A DNA stretch of 64,000 nucleotides from Dyadobacter sp. UC 10 (GCF_008369915.1 NZ_VSRN01000001.1:3654501-3718500); one strand, 5' to 3'; counted from the stretch's first letter, positions 18,425 to 27,753 are shown. The notes: a model not told the origin generated them from the letters alone. A program made the numbers and translations.

Positions 18425-19384
18425 ATGCAAAATAGTAATCAGGATCTGGTTGTTTCCCGAACGCCCACGGCGTGGGGCAGTTTATTGGTTTTGACAGGGT
18501 TCATCCTCATTGGAATGGCAGTGGGTAATATTCTGGCAGTAGCGATCCTGGCGCTGCTTTTTTCTTCCCACCAGGAATCTGTAACCGTTTTGCTTAATCA
18601 TCTGATCACCAATCCGGCACAAGTACCAAACGGCTGGAATGCGCTGATGATCCTTCAGGGAACGGTGCACTTCTTTTCCTACCTGCTGCCTTCACTGCTT
18701 TTCTGGTTATATATTGAAAGAAAGCCTATCAGTCACGTTAACAGCCGGAAAAATCCGCCCGCCGTTATCTGGGCTCTGGCATTCATGCTTGTACTGGTTT
18801 TTATCCCCTTCAATAGCTTGATTATCGAATGGAATGCGTCGATGAAGCTGCCCGATGCATTGTCGGGACTGGAACTATGGATGCGGCAAAAGGAGGACCA
18901 GCTTTCGGTTATGACCGCATTTATCACCAATTATAAAAGTTTCGGCCAGCTGATGATCGCATTGTTTGTGGTTACCTTGCTGCCGGCGTTGGGTGAAGAA
19001 GCATTGTTTCGCGGCGTTCTCCAGACGAAATTATTGCGCATAACCGGGAACGCTCACCTGGCAATCTGGGTATCTGCCGCAATTTTCAGTGCGATACATT
19101 TTCAGTTCTACGGATTTCTTCCCCGAATGATGCTGGGGGCGTTATTTGGATATTTATTCTACTTTACCGGTAATTTCTGGGTCGCAGTACTGGCCCATTT
19201 TGTAAATAACGGATTTGTTTTGATCATGATGTACCTGCGCAACCTGGGAATCATCGAAGTCGATATTGAAGAAACGAAGGCAATGCCAGTCCTGCTGATC
19301 GTCATTTCGATCGTTATGTCACTGGCAATAATGCGTTTTATCAGACAGGCAGGCGGGAGTGAGCAATGGCCGGTGCGCCATTAA
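18425..19384 (+). CDS. CPBP-family intramembrane metalloprotease
   Basis: This protein has 319 residues and about seven or eight transmembrane segments. The CPBP (Abi/CAAX protease) signatures are present: EEALFRG around residues 190-196 (EExxxR), then AIHFQ and HFVNNG with the later His and Asn ligands. These proteases cut within the membrane; bacterial substrates are mostly unknown. The start at 18425 (MQNSNQ) is preferred over an in-frame ATG 30 bases upstream that would overlap the promoter region. It is followed by DUF2007 and cdsA in the same direction. Confidence 0.9.
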   Translation: MQNSNQDLVVSRTPTAWGSLLVLTGFILIGMAVGNILAVAILALLFSSHQESVTVLLNHLITNPAQVPNGWNALMILQGTVHFFSYLLPSLLFWLYIERKPISHVNSRKNPPAVIWALAFMLVLVFIPFNSLIIEWNASMKLPDALSGLELWMRQKEDQLSVMTAFITNYKSFGQLMIALFVVTLLPALGEEALFRGVLQTKLLRITGNAHLAIWVSAAIFSAIHFQFYGFLPRMMLGALFGYLFYFTGNFWVAVLAHFVNNGFVLIMMYLRNLGIIEVDIEETKAMPVLLIVISIVMSLAIMRFIRQAGGSEQWPVRH

Positions 19385-19410
19385 TGTGAATTTAAAATTT
19401 TAAAAGTAAT

Positions 19411-19632
19411 ATGGACGAGACCTGGGTAAAAGCTTATCAAAGCACTCAAATGATCAGGGCTGAGATAGCACGTGAAATATTGGAGCAAAATGGAATTGCG
19501 GCGGTGATTGTCAATAAAAAGGATAGCAGTTATCCTATTTTTGGTATGTGTGAAGTGCACGTACCTGCCATCGAACTACCTAAGGCTCAAACGATACTGA
19601 TGAATGAAGACGCGATTAAGCAATCTGAGTAA
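19411..19632 (+). CDS. DUF2007 small protein
   Basis: This 73-residue protein has the DUF2007 pattern: a beta strand ending in YQSTQ, a helix with EIAREILEQNGI, a strand with AVIVNKKDSSY, and VHVPAIELPKAQTIL. These ferredoxin-like small proteins are often called putative signal-transducing proteins, without demonstrated function. It overlaps the start of cdsA by 29 bases and follows the CPBP gene after 26 bases, so the three are likely one transcript. Confidence 0.85.
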   Translation: MDETWVKAYQSTQMIRAEIAREILEQNGIAAVIVNKKDSSYPIFGMCEVHVPAIELPKAQTILMNEDAIKQSE

Positions 19633-20437
19633 CTTACAGCAAAGAACCATCACCGCCCTTGCCGGCGTATTCGTAATTATCGGTTGCATTCTCTACAATG
19701 AACTAACCTTTCTACTGCTTTTCTGCACGATCAGCTCCCTTACACAGCTCGAGTTTTACAAGCTTCTCGGACTCGACGGAAATCAGCCGCTCACATATTA
19801 TGGTACCTTCTGTGGCACAGTTATGATGTTACTTGCGTACCTAATAGAGCAGGACATTGTTCCTTTTGAAAATTATTTCATTATCAGTCCCTTACTGTCG
19901 ATGATCTTCTTTATCAAATTGTACAAAAAAAACGACCTGAAACCTTTTACAAATATTGGCTTTACTTTCCTTGGGATTATCTACGTAGCACTGCCATTTG
20001 CACTGATCATTGTGATGGCGATGCGTGGCGGAAGTTATAATTACGAAATCGTGCTCGGTAGCCTCTTGCTGCTCTGGGCATCTGATATTGGTGGTTACTT
20101 TGCAGGGACCAAATTTGGAAAAAGAAAACTTTTTGAGCGGATTTCGCCCAAAAAATCGTGGGAAGGAGCGATGGGAAGTGCCGTTTTTGCCGCAGTTATC
20201 GCATTTGCATTGGGGCATTATTTCCGTACCTTCGAGCCCTGGAAATGGTATTGTATAGGGGCAATTATCGTGGTAGTGGGCACATATGGTGACCTGGTGG
20301 AATCACTTTTCAAGCGTAGTATCGCGATCAAAGATTCTGGCAGCAGCATTCCCGGCCACGGCGGATTTCTGGATCGTTTCGACGGCCTTTTGCTTTCCGC
20401 TCCGTTTATAGTTACGTTTTTAAAGTTATTTTCCTGA
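19604..20437 (+). CDS. cdsA: Phosphatidate cytidylyltransferase
   Basis: This 277-residue, multi-pass membrane protein carries the CDS family signature near its C-terminus: SDIGGYFAGTKFGKRKL, SPKKSWEG, and then KDSGSSIPGHGGFLDRFD, whose acidic residues bind the metal. It makes CDP-diacylglycerol from phosphatidate and CTP, the branch point of phospholipid synthesis. The start at 19604 overlaps DUF2007 by 29 bases; translational coupling is possible. Confidence 0.95.
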   Translation: MKTRLSNLSNLQQRTITALAGVFVIIGCILYNELTFLLLFCTISSLTQLEFYKLLGLDGNQPLTYYGTFCGTVMMLLAYLIEQDIVPFENYFIISPLLSMIFFIKLYKKNDLKPFTNIGFTFLGIIYVALPFALIIVMAMRGGSYNYEIVLGSLLLLWASDIGGYFAGTKFGKRKLFERISPKKSWEGAMGSAVFAAVIAFALGHYFRTFEPWKWYCIGAIIVVVGTYGDLVESLFKRSIAIKDSGSSIPGHGGFLDRFDGLLLSAPFIVTFLKLFS

Positions 20438-20485
20438 CTGCCCCGCCTTTATAATAACAGCAGGCAATCCTCCCTGATGCGGGTC

Positions 20486-20511
20486 GTTCTTAGGTAGGAA
20501 CAATTTTTTTT
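20486..20511 (+). terminator. Candidate terminator after cdsA
   Basis: GTTCT (20486-20490) pairs with GGAAC (20497-20501), followed by AA and eight T. The stem is short, with one G-T pair. Confidence 0.45.
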
Positions 20512-20609
20512 ACACACTTCAAGCGAAAAGGTCTATCAGCATTGGAAAATGAAACTTTGAAGACCAGAGTAATAATGCAACAAGGTCTTTATAGTATAAT
20601 CTCGAAAGA

Positions 20610-21359
20610 ATGAAACGTGGTTTTTTGATATTGTTTTTGGTGATTGCTGGGCTACTGGCTGGTTCGGAGGTTTTTGCGCAGGGTGAGCAGAAGGCGATTG
20701 TTTTCTCGGGTATGGTTGTAGGTGGAAAGCAAACTGAAATCCTGCCGGGCGCGACGATCTTTATCGTCAATGCAGGCCGCGGTACATTATCGAGGAGCGA
20801 TGGTTCCTTTACGATTAAAGTTTTTCCAGGTGACAGTATAATTTTCGGTTATGTGGGTTATAAAAATCAATATCACATCGTCCCGAGAAATTACAATTCG
20901 GACATTTATTCGGCTATCGTCGCGCTGCGGGAAGATGTGATAACACTCTCCGGAGTAACAATTTATCCTTACTCCACTGAGGAAGAGTTCAAAAAGGCAT
21001 TTCTTGAATTAAAGCTGCCGGATCAGGCTGACAGAGAGGCCCTGGCCAAAAGTACTGACCCTGACTACATTAACAGAATGGCTGCACAGGTCCCGAATAA
21101 TGCGCAGACCAATTACAGGTATTCGATGGATCAGCTGATGTTTGGGCGCGAATCCGCTGCCGGAAAGGGATTTGCCACTACTTTTCCATTCCTGAATCCT
21201 TTCGCCTGGGCTAATTTTATAAAATCAGTAAAAAAAGGAGATCTTAAGCAGAAAGACTGGCGGAAAGAACTGAATGTGGCACCCCGGGAAAATATTACGA
21301 AACAAGACTTCATACCCCCTTCCGAAACGGAAACTCAGAAAAAAAACGGGTCAAATTAA
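20610..21359 (+). CDS. Secreted protein with a carboxypeptidase-regulatory-like domain
   Basis: The protein has 249 residues with a signal peptide ending near residue 23 (VFAQ). Residues 30-115 look like a CarboxypepD_reg-like (transthyretin-type) beta sandwich: FSGMVVGG, LPGATIFI, GRGTLSRSDGSFTIKV, DSIIFGYVGYK. Such domains often start TonB-dependent receptors, but here no receptor barrel follows. The C-terminal half is polar and helical with no recognised motif. It is probably periplasmic or outer-membrane associated. Its stop codon abuts the last base of lpxH on the opposite strand with no gap. Confidence 0.75.
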   Translation: MKRGFLILFLVIAGLLAGSEVFAQGEQKAIVFSGMVVGGKQTEILPGATIFIVNAGRGTLSRSDGSFTIKVFPGDSIIFGYVGYKNQYHIVPRNYNSDIYSAIVALREDVITLSGVTIYPYSTEEEFKKAFLELKLPDQADREALAKSTDPDYINRMAAQVPNNAQTNYRYSMDQLMFGRESAAGKGFATTFPFLNPFAWANFIKSVKKGDLKQKDWRKELNVAPRENITKQDFIPPSETETQKKNGSN

Positions 21360-22169
21360 TCAGGCCGGCTGCGGAGTAAATCTTTTCAGTTCAATAATCT
21401 CACCATCGAACACTGCATAGTGTTGCTGTGTAACCCATTCTCCAAGATTGATATAGCTTGAATCGGCGCTCACCTGCATATCCAGCGTGAGATGCCTGTG
21501 TCCGAATATGTAGTATTTGTGCGGATTCCTAAATTGCACTTCTTTACAATATTGAAAAAGCCACTCCTTATCTTCCCCTAAAAACCGCTCTTCCCCTTTA
21601 TTGACATTCGCCAGCCGGCTTCTTTTTGACCAGGTAGTTGCAATCCATATCCCGAAGTCCGGGTGTGCCAGGCGGAATATCAACTGAAAAAACGGGCTTT
21701 CGAATATCCGCTTTAAAAATTTGTAGGTAGTATCTCCCGGCCCGAGGCCGTCTCCGTGACCAACGAGCGTTTTAGTCGCCCGCTGCTCTGAGATGAATGT
21801 GAAGCTGACAGGATTTCGGTAAATGGATGCGCCGATTTCCTCGGTAAGGTAGCCTGACATCCACATATCGTGGTTACCCGTGAAAATGATCAGCTCAATA
21901 CCTTTGTCGGATAATTCGGCCAGCTTGCCTAACAGTCGTACGAATCCTTTCGGCACTACGGTTTTGTATTCAAACCAGAAATCAAAAATATCACCCACCA
22001 GAAAAATGGTCTGCGCGTCATTCTCAATCGCTTCGAGCCAGTTTACGATCAGTTTTTCCCGCTGCCGGCTGCTGGCGGGGGAGGGAACTCCCAAATGATA
22101 ATCAGAAGAAAAGTAAATACGCTTTCCCGGCTGTAACGTGATGGTTCTGGTCTCAAACTGGTATTTCAT
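21360..22169 (-). CDS. lpxH: UDP-2,3-diacylglucosamine diphosphatase
   Basis: This 269-residue calcineurin-like metallophosphatase has all the metal motifs in order: SDYHLG (about 22-27), GDIFDFW (about 60), GNHDMW (about 99), GHGDGLGPGD and FGHRHLTLD. LpxH cleaves UDP-2,3-diacylglucosamine to lipid X and UMP in lipid A synthesis. Length and motif spacing fit the LpxH group found in Bacteroidota. Its 3' end touches the 3' end of the convergent gene, so termination must occur inside a neighbouring coding region. Confidence 0.88.
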   Translation of the reverse strand: MKYQFETRTITLQPGKRIYFSSDYHLGVPSPASSRQREKLIVNWLEAIENDAQTIFLVGDIFDFWFEYKTVVPKGFVRLLGKLAELSDKGIELIIFTGNHDMWMSGYLTEEIGASIYRNPVSFTFISEQRATKTLVGHGDGLGPGDTTYKFLKRIFESPFFQLIFRLAHPDFGIWIATTWSKRSRLANVNKGEERFLGEDKEWLFQYCKEVQFRNPHKYYIFGHRHLTLDMQVSADSSYINLGEWVTQQHYAVFDGEIIELKRFTPQPA

Positions 22170-22322
22170 GCGATCAATTCAAATGGTGCGCAAGTTACGA
22201 TCTTCAAGGGAAATGACCAGTGTAATAGCATTACAGGCGTCGGAAGGTATTTTTCAAATTATAAGTTAGTCTGGCTTTTTGTGAAGTCTCTTTTTTACTT
22301 TGCAACTCTAAACAGATCTGTG

Positions 22323-23066
22323 ATGAAAAGGAACTTCCTTACTTTAATTCTGGCCGGCATTTTATTTGCGATGTATGAGCCTTCATTTGCGCAAGCTCCC
22401 AAAAAAATCCCCGCCGACAAGCAGAGAGCGCTGCAATGGAAGCCAGAAAAAGGGCAGTATTATTTCAGTCACTCCCTGGTTTTCGATTACCAGAATAAAG
22501 CCGACAATTCATCAGGCAAGCTCAAAATCTATCTTGATCCGGTCTCAGGCGCACTTTGTTTTAAGAAAGAAAGCAGTTTTGGGGACAGAGGAAAATCATT
22601 TGATTTCGTGATTGCTTTTCCCGACGGGAAATATATCTTCTGCGGTGCCGACGATGCTGGCAAAAAAATGAGAATTGTTGAAATGGTGAAAGAGGTGAAA
22701 CCGAATGCAGAGTTCAAAGCCGAGCAGCAGGAAAATTTTGCCACATACTGTATTCCAACCGGGAACAAAAGGGTTGATTTTGGCCTGGAAAGCCTGGAAT
22801 ATGATCTCAGCTACGCGACCTCAGATACTAAAGATAAAATCTGGCTGACGAAAACACCTTTCAGTTCCTACCCGCTCTATGGCATTGAGTTCGTTGAAAG
22901 TGCTGTCAGTTTGCCCGTCTCGTTTGATTACCTGCATTTGCTGACCTCTGATCTTTTAATCACAGAAATCAATTCGAAGGATTTGATATTAAAATTGGTA
23001 AGTCTGGAAAAAGATCCTTTTCTGGCTGTGACGAAAGGTTATCCCGAAGTGAAAGTTAACGATTAA
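22323..23066 (+). CDS. Secreted protein of unknown function
   Basis: This protein has 247 residues from the ATG at 22323, chosen because it gives a standard signal peptide (MKRNFL, hydrophobic core, FAQ near residue 24); the frame is open 42 bases further upstream. The mature protein is beta-rich and lacks Cys; it begins with a proline/lysine segment (APKKIPADKQ) and has YYFSHSLVFDY and a run of alternating polar/apolar strands. I do not recognise the family. It is followed by a strong convergent terminator. Confidence 0.7.
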   Translation: MKRNFLTLILAGILFAMYEPSFAQAPKKIPADKQRALQWKPEKGQYYFSHSLVFDYQNKADNSSGKLKIYLDPVSGALCFKKESSFGDRGKSFDFVIAFPDGKYIFCGADDAGKKMRIVEMVKEVKPNAEFKAEQQENFATYCIPTGNKRVDFGLESLEYDLSYATSDTKDKIWLTKTPFSSYPLYGIEFVESAVSLPVSFDYLHLLTSDLLITEINSKDLILKLVSLEKDPFLAVTKGYPEVKVND

Positions 23067-23069
23067 ATG

Positions 23070-23113
23070 AAAGGTCCGGTTTTGATTTTTAACAAAAACA
23101 AACCGGACCTTTT
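23070..23113. terminator. Bidirectional terminator
   Basis: AAAGGTCCGGTTT (23070-23082) and AAACCGGACCTTT (23100-23112) are perfect 13-bp arms with A/T tracts on both sides. It lies between the convergent secreted-protein and DUF4494 genes. Confidence 0.9.
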
Positions 23114-23118
23114 GCTAT

Positions 23119-23631
23119 TTATGATGCACTTTCAGCCAATGCCTGTTCCGCTTTTATTTCAGAAAGCGGCCGCATATTTGCAGGGATCTCGGGTTCCTGA
23201 TCTTCTTCTGCGGTGTAAGGGAATACGTCCAGGATCGGCGTAAGATTGATATCGGTAGTTTCATAAGGGATCAAAAAGTTACGCATACTCTCGTTGATCC
23301 GGTCGAGCGCCTGCTGAATTCCGTCGGCATTCACTAGCATGTAATTCACGATCTTTTTCTCTTTGCCGCTCTTTTCATCCACAGAAAAATAGATCACTTT
23401 GGCTTTAAACCACTGTTCACCCTCCTCATATGCAAAAAGGTCGGCGAGGCGCATTCGTGTGATACTGGTAACACTAAAGTCACTTGCCCCGGTAACGATT
23501 TGTTTGTAAAGCCGCGCTTCCGATTCTGTATACGACACAGCGTCAACGAGATACACTTCATTGATCGTTTTCAAGCTCCCAGCCTCGTCTTCTTTTTGAT
23601 ACCTGATCTTTCCTAAATACCAGCTTGCCAT
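23119..23631 (-). CDS. DUF4494 domain protein
   Basis: This 170-residue protein has the DUF4494 pattern over residues 3-145: WYLGKIRYQK, INEVYLVDAVSYTEAE-like (here SYTESEARLY), FSVTSITRMRLADLF, WFKAKVIYFSVDE and a YMLV segment. The family occurs widely in Bacteroidota; its function is not known to me. There is no signal peptide, so it is probably cytoplasmic. It has one of the clearest promoters in the window, 32-62 bases upstream. Confidence 0.9.
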   Translation of the reverse strand: MASWYLGKIRYQKEDEAGSLKTINEVYLVDAVSYTESEARLYKQIVTGASDFSVTSITRMRLADLFAYEEGEQWFKAKVIYFSVDEKSGKEKKIVNYMLVNADGIQQALDRINESMRNFLIPYETTDINLTPILDVFPYTAEEDQEPEIPANMRPLSEIKAEQALAESAS

Positions 23632-23662
23632 AAATTATTTCAGATTGAATTAATAAAGTCTG

Positions 23663-23693
23663 CAAATGTAGATGCTTGCTTTAACGACGCAAA
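23663..23693 (-). promoter_or_regulatory. Promoter of the DUF4494 gene
   Basis: On the minus strand TTTG (23693-23690), exactly 19 bases, then TACATTTG (23670-23663). This is a full match to the Bacteroidota -33/-7 consensus with the usual spacing. Confidence 0.8.
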
Positions 23694-23775
23694 AAAATAT
23701 AGTCTTAAAGTAATAATCCCCCAACGCAGTATGCGTTCTGATACCTACTGTTTAACTTGCAAAAAATATTTTATA

Positions 23776-24408
23776 ATGAAAAAGAGCCTATCTATTGGGT
23801 TAGTCGTGCTGATTGCGGGCATATTATCAGCCTGCGGCGTTGGAAAACAAGTTTCCGAGGCAAAGACTTTCGGTGAATGCAAATATGACATCAAGTCTGT
23901 CGACAGTGTTTACCTGGCAGGAATTGATGTCCGCGAGTTCCGGAACCTTCGCAGTTTCAGTGATTTTGATCTCGCTAAATATCCCGGGCTTGCATTGGGG
24001 CTGTTAAGAAAAAATGTGCCGCTGGATCTGCGGGTTAATCTGGATATCACCAATCCGACCAAGAAACGCGCAGCTATTAATCAACTGGAATACAAGGTAT
24101 TGCTTTCAAATAGCGAGATATTTAACGGATATCTCAATCAGTTGATCGAGGTAATGCCCGGCACCGGCAGTACAAGAGTACCCGTGAAACTGAATGCAAA
24201 TGCATATCAGCTGCTTACCAACGATCAGACACGCGATCAGTTTGTGAATATGATCCTGTCGCTCACTGGAAAGTCCGACGCAAAGCCTACCAAATTCACG
24301 GTTAAAGTGAAGCCTACGCTTGATATTGCGGGTAAACAAGTCGATTATCCTGGCTACATCACCTTCGAAAAAGAGATTACCAGCCAGATGATCACCGGTG
24401 TAAAGTAA
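23776..24408 (+). CDS. Lipoprotein with an LEA14-like domain
   Basis: This protein has 210 residues from the ATG at 23776; an open frame to 23731 would put a polar stretch before the signal. The lipobox is LSAC, with the Cys at about residue 20. Residues 70-195 resemble the LEA type 2 / water-stress domain: VNLDITNPTKKRAAINQLEY, then a strand segment with FNGYLNQLIEVMPGTGS and a C-terminal strand with KVKPTLDIAGKQVDYPG. Such lipid-anchored immunoglobulin-like domains are periplasmic and of unknown function in bacteria. A large membrane protein follows after 36 bases. Confidence 0.8.
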   Translation: MKKSLSIGLVVLIAGILSACGVGKQVSEAKTFGECKYDIKSVDSVYLAGIDVREFRNLRSFSDFDLAKYPGLALGLLRKNVPLDLRVNLDITNPTKKRAAINQLEYKVLLSNSEIFNGYLNQLIEVMPGTGSTRVPVKLNANAYQLLTNDQTRDQFVNMILSLTGKSDAKPTKFTVKVKPTLDIAGKQVDYPGYITFEKEITSQMITGVK

Positions 24409-24444
24409 TGCAGCCGGCAGGACCACATCAATTGTAAAACTGTT

Positions 24445-26265
24445 TTGAAGCTATTTTTAGATAACCCTCATTTAGCAGCGTATTTTGGACTTGTTGTTGC
24501 GCTGTTTCTTTTGCTTGGCGTTTCATTTTTTGTTCCAAAATTTTCATCAGCCCGGAAATGGCTGGGGGTAAGCCTGATTTTTGCACCGGTTATCTACTTT
24601 TTCCTGATCCTGGACGCGCATCTCGTCAACATTCCTTTCACCGACGATTTCAATCTGCTCGAAACGGTCTATAATTATCAGCAGGCGCCGGATTTTCCAA
24701 GCAAGATTAAAGTTCTTTTTGAACAGGTTAACCAGCATCGCTTCGCCTTCGAGCGGATCGTGATGCTGGTTATGGTGTTTTTTACAGGGACCGTAAATAT
24801 CAAAACGCAGATTATACTCGGCAACCTTGCGTTGCTGGGAATGGCCTACCTTTTGTTCAAATCCCTCAAAAAGGAAAATCTTTCTTTCCTCTATTTCATC
24901 CCCGTACCTTATCTGCTTTTCAGTCTTGTTTATTGGGAAAATGCATACTGGGGAATCGCTGCCCTGCAAAATACCCCGCTGATTTTCTTCGCTTTTCTGA
25001 CAGCTTATGCGGTAGGTCAGGGAGATAACAGGGGTTTTTACTTCGGCATACTGGCAGCTTTACTGACCACTTTCACGAGCGGGAGCGGCTTGCTGGCCTG
25101 GATCATTGGTATCATTATTCTATTGTTTCAAAAGCGATATAAACTGCTGGGGGGATGGTTGGTAGCGGCGGCAGGGGTTATTCTTTTTTACTTTTTGTTT
25201 GATTATCAGGTAGTAGCTGCGACCGGCGAGAAAGCGTGGGCGCATCCTCTGTATAACTTCATTTTCGTGCTGGGTTTCTGGGGAAATGGATTGTATCTCG
25301 ATGTCCGGCATCCCCTCGTTTCGCAATTCCAGCCCGACCTGGTTGCGTGCGTTTTGTTGGGCGGGCTGATCTTCCTACTGTTCCTCGGCTGGTCCCTGCG
25401 GATTTTAACCCGCCAGAAACTAGTTTGGAGCGACTGGTTTTTATGGGGCGCGATGATGTTTTCAATGGGTACGGGCGCAATGTTCGTGATTAGCAGGCCG
25501 CTCAACAATTACTTCATGTTCGGCGGAAATATGTTTTCCCGTCGCTACATGATTTTCGGGGCCGCGTTACTTGCTGTCGCTTACGTCTGTCTTATTCTTT
25601 TGGTGAAAAACCGCCAAATGGTTAGAAAATGGATTGCCGTTCTGATGGGTATTGGCTTTGTGACGCTCAATTTTGTAAGCTATTATTCCTCCATTGTTCA
25701 GATCCGGAAAATGCACGATGACCTGGTGATAGATAGTTACCACTGGAAAAACTATAGTACCTTTCTTACCGCCGGTGATTTGTTCGGTGATATCCCTTTC
25801 TGGAATCACCCGACCCGGATGAAAAACCTTGTAAGCAACTTGGAGTCCAGCGGCTTAACTGATTTTTATCAGTTCAATACCCTTCCGCCACATCGCGAGC
25901 TAATCGCCAAAACTGACACCCGGAGCGAATTCAGAGGCGATTTTAACGCTACATTCCACTATCGGAATACCGACAATAACATACCTACTAAATACTACCG
26001 GTTGATGGTTACTCCGCCAGCAGGATCGGCTAAACCGTCCTATTTTATATTGAGTTCGGATACGCTGAATTTAGTCCTGCCCGCCGTGCCTATGCCTAAT
26101 AAATTTGCCGATTTTCTTAAAACCGGCTCCTATTACAGTAACACTTCCCGGTACGGACTTTTTAATTTAAAGCTTCCCAAGGGTGAATTCCGGGTCTACA
26201 TATTGTCGCAAACTGGTGGGGACTGGAAGTCGGAGTTCACCGGAAAGCGCGTTGTCATCAATTGA
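24445..26265 (+). CDS. Multi-pass membrane protein, possibly GT-C glycosyltransferase-like
   Basis: This protein has 606 residues with a TTG start; no in-frame ATG or GTG precedes it within the gap, and the next Met is far downstream. There are about ten transmembrane segments in the first 410 residues, then a soluble C-terminal region of about 190 residues with a run rich in aromatic and polar residues. The loop after the second membrane segment contains IPFTDDFN; an acidic pair in the first large periplasmic loop is typical of GT-C lipid-linked sugar transferases, which is the only hint of function. I do not recognise a named family. It sits 21 bases upstream of xth. Confidence 0.75.
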   Translation: MKLFLDNPHLAAYFGLVVALFLLLGVSFFVPKFSSARKWLGVSLIFAPVIYFFLILDAHLVNIPFTDDFNLLETVYNYQQAPDFPSKIKVLFEQVNQHRFAFERIVMLVMVFFTGTVNIKTQIILGNLALLGMAYLLFKSLKKENLSFLYFIPVPYLLFSLVYWENAYWGIAALQNTPLIFFAFLTAYAVGQGDNRGFYFGILAALLTTFTSGSGLLAWIIGIIILLFQKRYKLLGGWLVAAAGVILFYFLFDYQVVAATGEKAWAHPLYNFIFVLGFWGNGLYLDVRHPLVSQFQPDLVACVLLGGLIFLLFLGWSLRILTRQKLVWSDWFLWGAMMFSMGTGAMFVISRPLNNYFMFGGNMFSRRYMIFGAALLAVAYVCLILLVKNRQMVRKWIAVLMGIGFVTLNFVSYYSSIVQIRKMHDDLVIDSYHWKNYSTFLTAGDLFGDIPFWNHPTRMKNLVSNLESSGLTDFYQFNTLPPHRELIAKTDTRSEFRGDFNATFHYRNTDNNIPTKYYRLMVTPPAGSAKPSYFILSSDTLNLVLPAVPMPNKFADFLKTGSYYSNTSRYGLFNLKLPKGEFRVYILSQTGGDWKSEFTGKRVVIN

Positions 26266-26286
26266 AACACATTAAATCCTCCTGAC

Positions 26287-27051
26287 ATGCAGATACTTAC
26301 CTATAACCTTAATGGAATCAGGGCCGCCCTCAAAAACGGGCTGATCGATTGGCTGAGTACCACTACTGCTGATATTTTATGTTTCCAGGAAGTAAAAGCC
26401 ACACCCGACGTGGTCGATCTTTCAGGTTTTGAAGCGCTGGGCTACGAGCTGATCGGCTGGCATTCGGCGGAGAAAAAAGGATATAGCGGTGTAGCGATTT
26501 TTTCGAAAATAAAACCTGATCTGGTGCAGGCAGGCTGCGATATCCCGGCTTACGATCGCGAAGGCAGAGTGCTAAGAGCAGATTTTGGGGACATAACCGT
26601 GCTGAACTGCTATTTTCCGTCAGGTACCAGCGGGGAGATCAGGCAGTCGGTTAAAATGACTTTTCTGGATGATTTTTTTGCCTGGGCAGACGAACTGAGA
26701 AAGGAGCGGCATAACCTGATTATCTGTGGCGACTATAACATCGCGCATACGGAAATTGATATCCACGATCCGGTACGGAATAAAAAGTCTTCGGGCTTTT
26801 TGCCGGAGGAGCGTGCCTGGATGACGAAGTGGTTTGGGAATGGTTATACCGACGCCTTCCGCTTCAAAAATCCGGATCTGCGCCAATATTCCTGGTGGAC
26901 ATACCGCGCCGGAGCACGGGCGAATAATAAAGGCTGGCGCATTGATTACATTTCCGTCGCGGATACATTGAAGGATCGCATTATCGCCAGCCGGCAATTC
27001 AATGATGCTGTCCATTCGGATCATTGTCCCGTATGGTTGGAAATTCAATAG
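26287..27051 (+). CDS. xth: Exodeoxyribonuclease III
   Basis: This 254-residue EEP-fold nuclease has the ordered motifs of ExoA/ExoIII: YNLNGIRAALKNGL, CFQEVKA (metal-binding Glu at about residue 36), GDYNIAH (Asp/Asn catalytic pair), WWTYRAGAR, WRIDYISV and the terminal HSDHCPVW. It cuts at abasic sites and removes 3' blocking groups in base excision repair. It is a cytoplasmic, single-domain enzyme of normal length. Only 87 bases separate it from the Uma2-family gene, with a promoter in between. Confidence 0.95.
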   Translation: MQILTYNLNGIRAALKNGLIDWLSTTTADILCFQEVKATPDVVDLSGFEALGYELIGWHSAEKKGYSGVAIFSKIKPDLVQAGCDIPAYDREGRVLRADFGDITVLNCYFPSGTSGEIRQSVKMTFLDDFFAWADELRKERHNLIICGDYNIAHTEIDIHDPVRNKKSSGFLPEERAWMTKWFGNGYTDAFRFKNPDLRQYSWWTYRAGARANNKGWRIDYISVADTLKDRIIASRQFNDAVHSDHCPVWLEIQ

Positions 27052-27103
27052 CGCACTTCGTCCGTTTAGACGATGCCAGCTTCCGTCCCTGGGCCTTTTT
27101 TTG

Positions 27104-27111
27104 TATTTTTG
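27104..27111 (+). promoter_or_regulatory. Candidate -7 element before the Uma2 gene
   Basis: TATTTTTG matches TAnnTTTG and lies 27 bases before the chosen ATG at 27139; this supports that start over the frame's upstream ATG at 27073. The -33 element is weak. Confidence 0.45.
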
Positions 27112-27138
27112 ATCAGAGCAGCTTTTACTCAAAACGTT

Positions 27139-27723
27139 ATGGAACTGCAACTGCCTATGACACTAAAAATGGGAAACCTGATGAGTGAGGAGAAATTCTT
27201 TCAGTTCTGTCAGATGAATGACACACTAGAGCTCGAAAGGGACTCACAAGGAAATGTTATCGTTATGTCTCCAACAGGAACTTTCACAGGCGGATTTAAT
27301 TCAAAGGTTCTCATTGAACTGGGAATCTGGAATAAGGAAAATGGGTTAGGCGAAGTCTTCGATTCGTCGACGGGTTTTACGTTACCTAATGGAGCGGTCC
27401 GTTCTCCGGATGTTTCCTGGGTGCGAAGTGAGCGTTGGGAAAGTTTGTCAATCGAGCAAAAAGAAAAATTCGCGCCGCTAAGCCCTGATTTCGTGGTAGA
27501 GATTCGCTCACAGTCGGATGATATGAGATATCTCATTGACAAGATGGACGAATACATCGCAAACGGCACACAGCTTGCCTGGCTGATAGACCGGTTTGAC
27601 AAAAAAGTACATATCTACAAAGCCGACAGATCTATCACGATACATGAAAGCATTCAGGTCACACTGTCCGGCGAATCCGTGCTGCCTGGCTTTGAGCTGG
27701 ATCTGGCCGAAATTTTAAAATAA
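27139..27723 (+). CDS. Uma2-family (DUF820) putative endonuclease
   Basis: This protein has 194 residues from the ATG at 27139. The Uma2/DUF820 family has a PD-(D/E)XK-type restriction-like fold. The expected acidic core is visible as VRSPDVSWV (Asp) and DFVVEIRSQSDD (Glu and a following polar residue). The helix YLIDKMDEYIANGTQLAWLI and the C-terminal strands complete the pattern. Members are abundant in Cyanobacteria and Bacteroidota, and their biological role is largely unknown. An upstream extension from 27073 lies over the promoter-like region and is not family-like. Confidence 0.85.
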   Translation: MELQLPMTLKMGNLMSEEKFFQFCQMNDTLELERDSQGNVIVMSPTGTFTGGFNSKVLIELGIWNKENGLGEVFDSSTGFTLPNGAVRSPDVSWVRSERWESLSIEQKEKFAPLSPDFVVEIRSQSDDMRYLIDKMDEYIANGTQLAWLIDRFDKKVHIYKADRSITIHESIQVTLSGESVLPGFELDLAEILK

Positions 27724-27753
27724 TCCGCTCAGGCGTGATAAAACGATCTTCTT

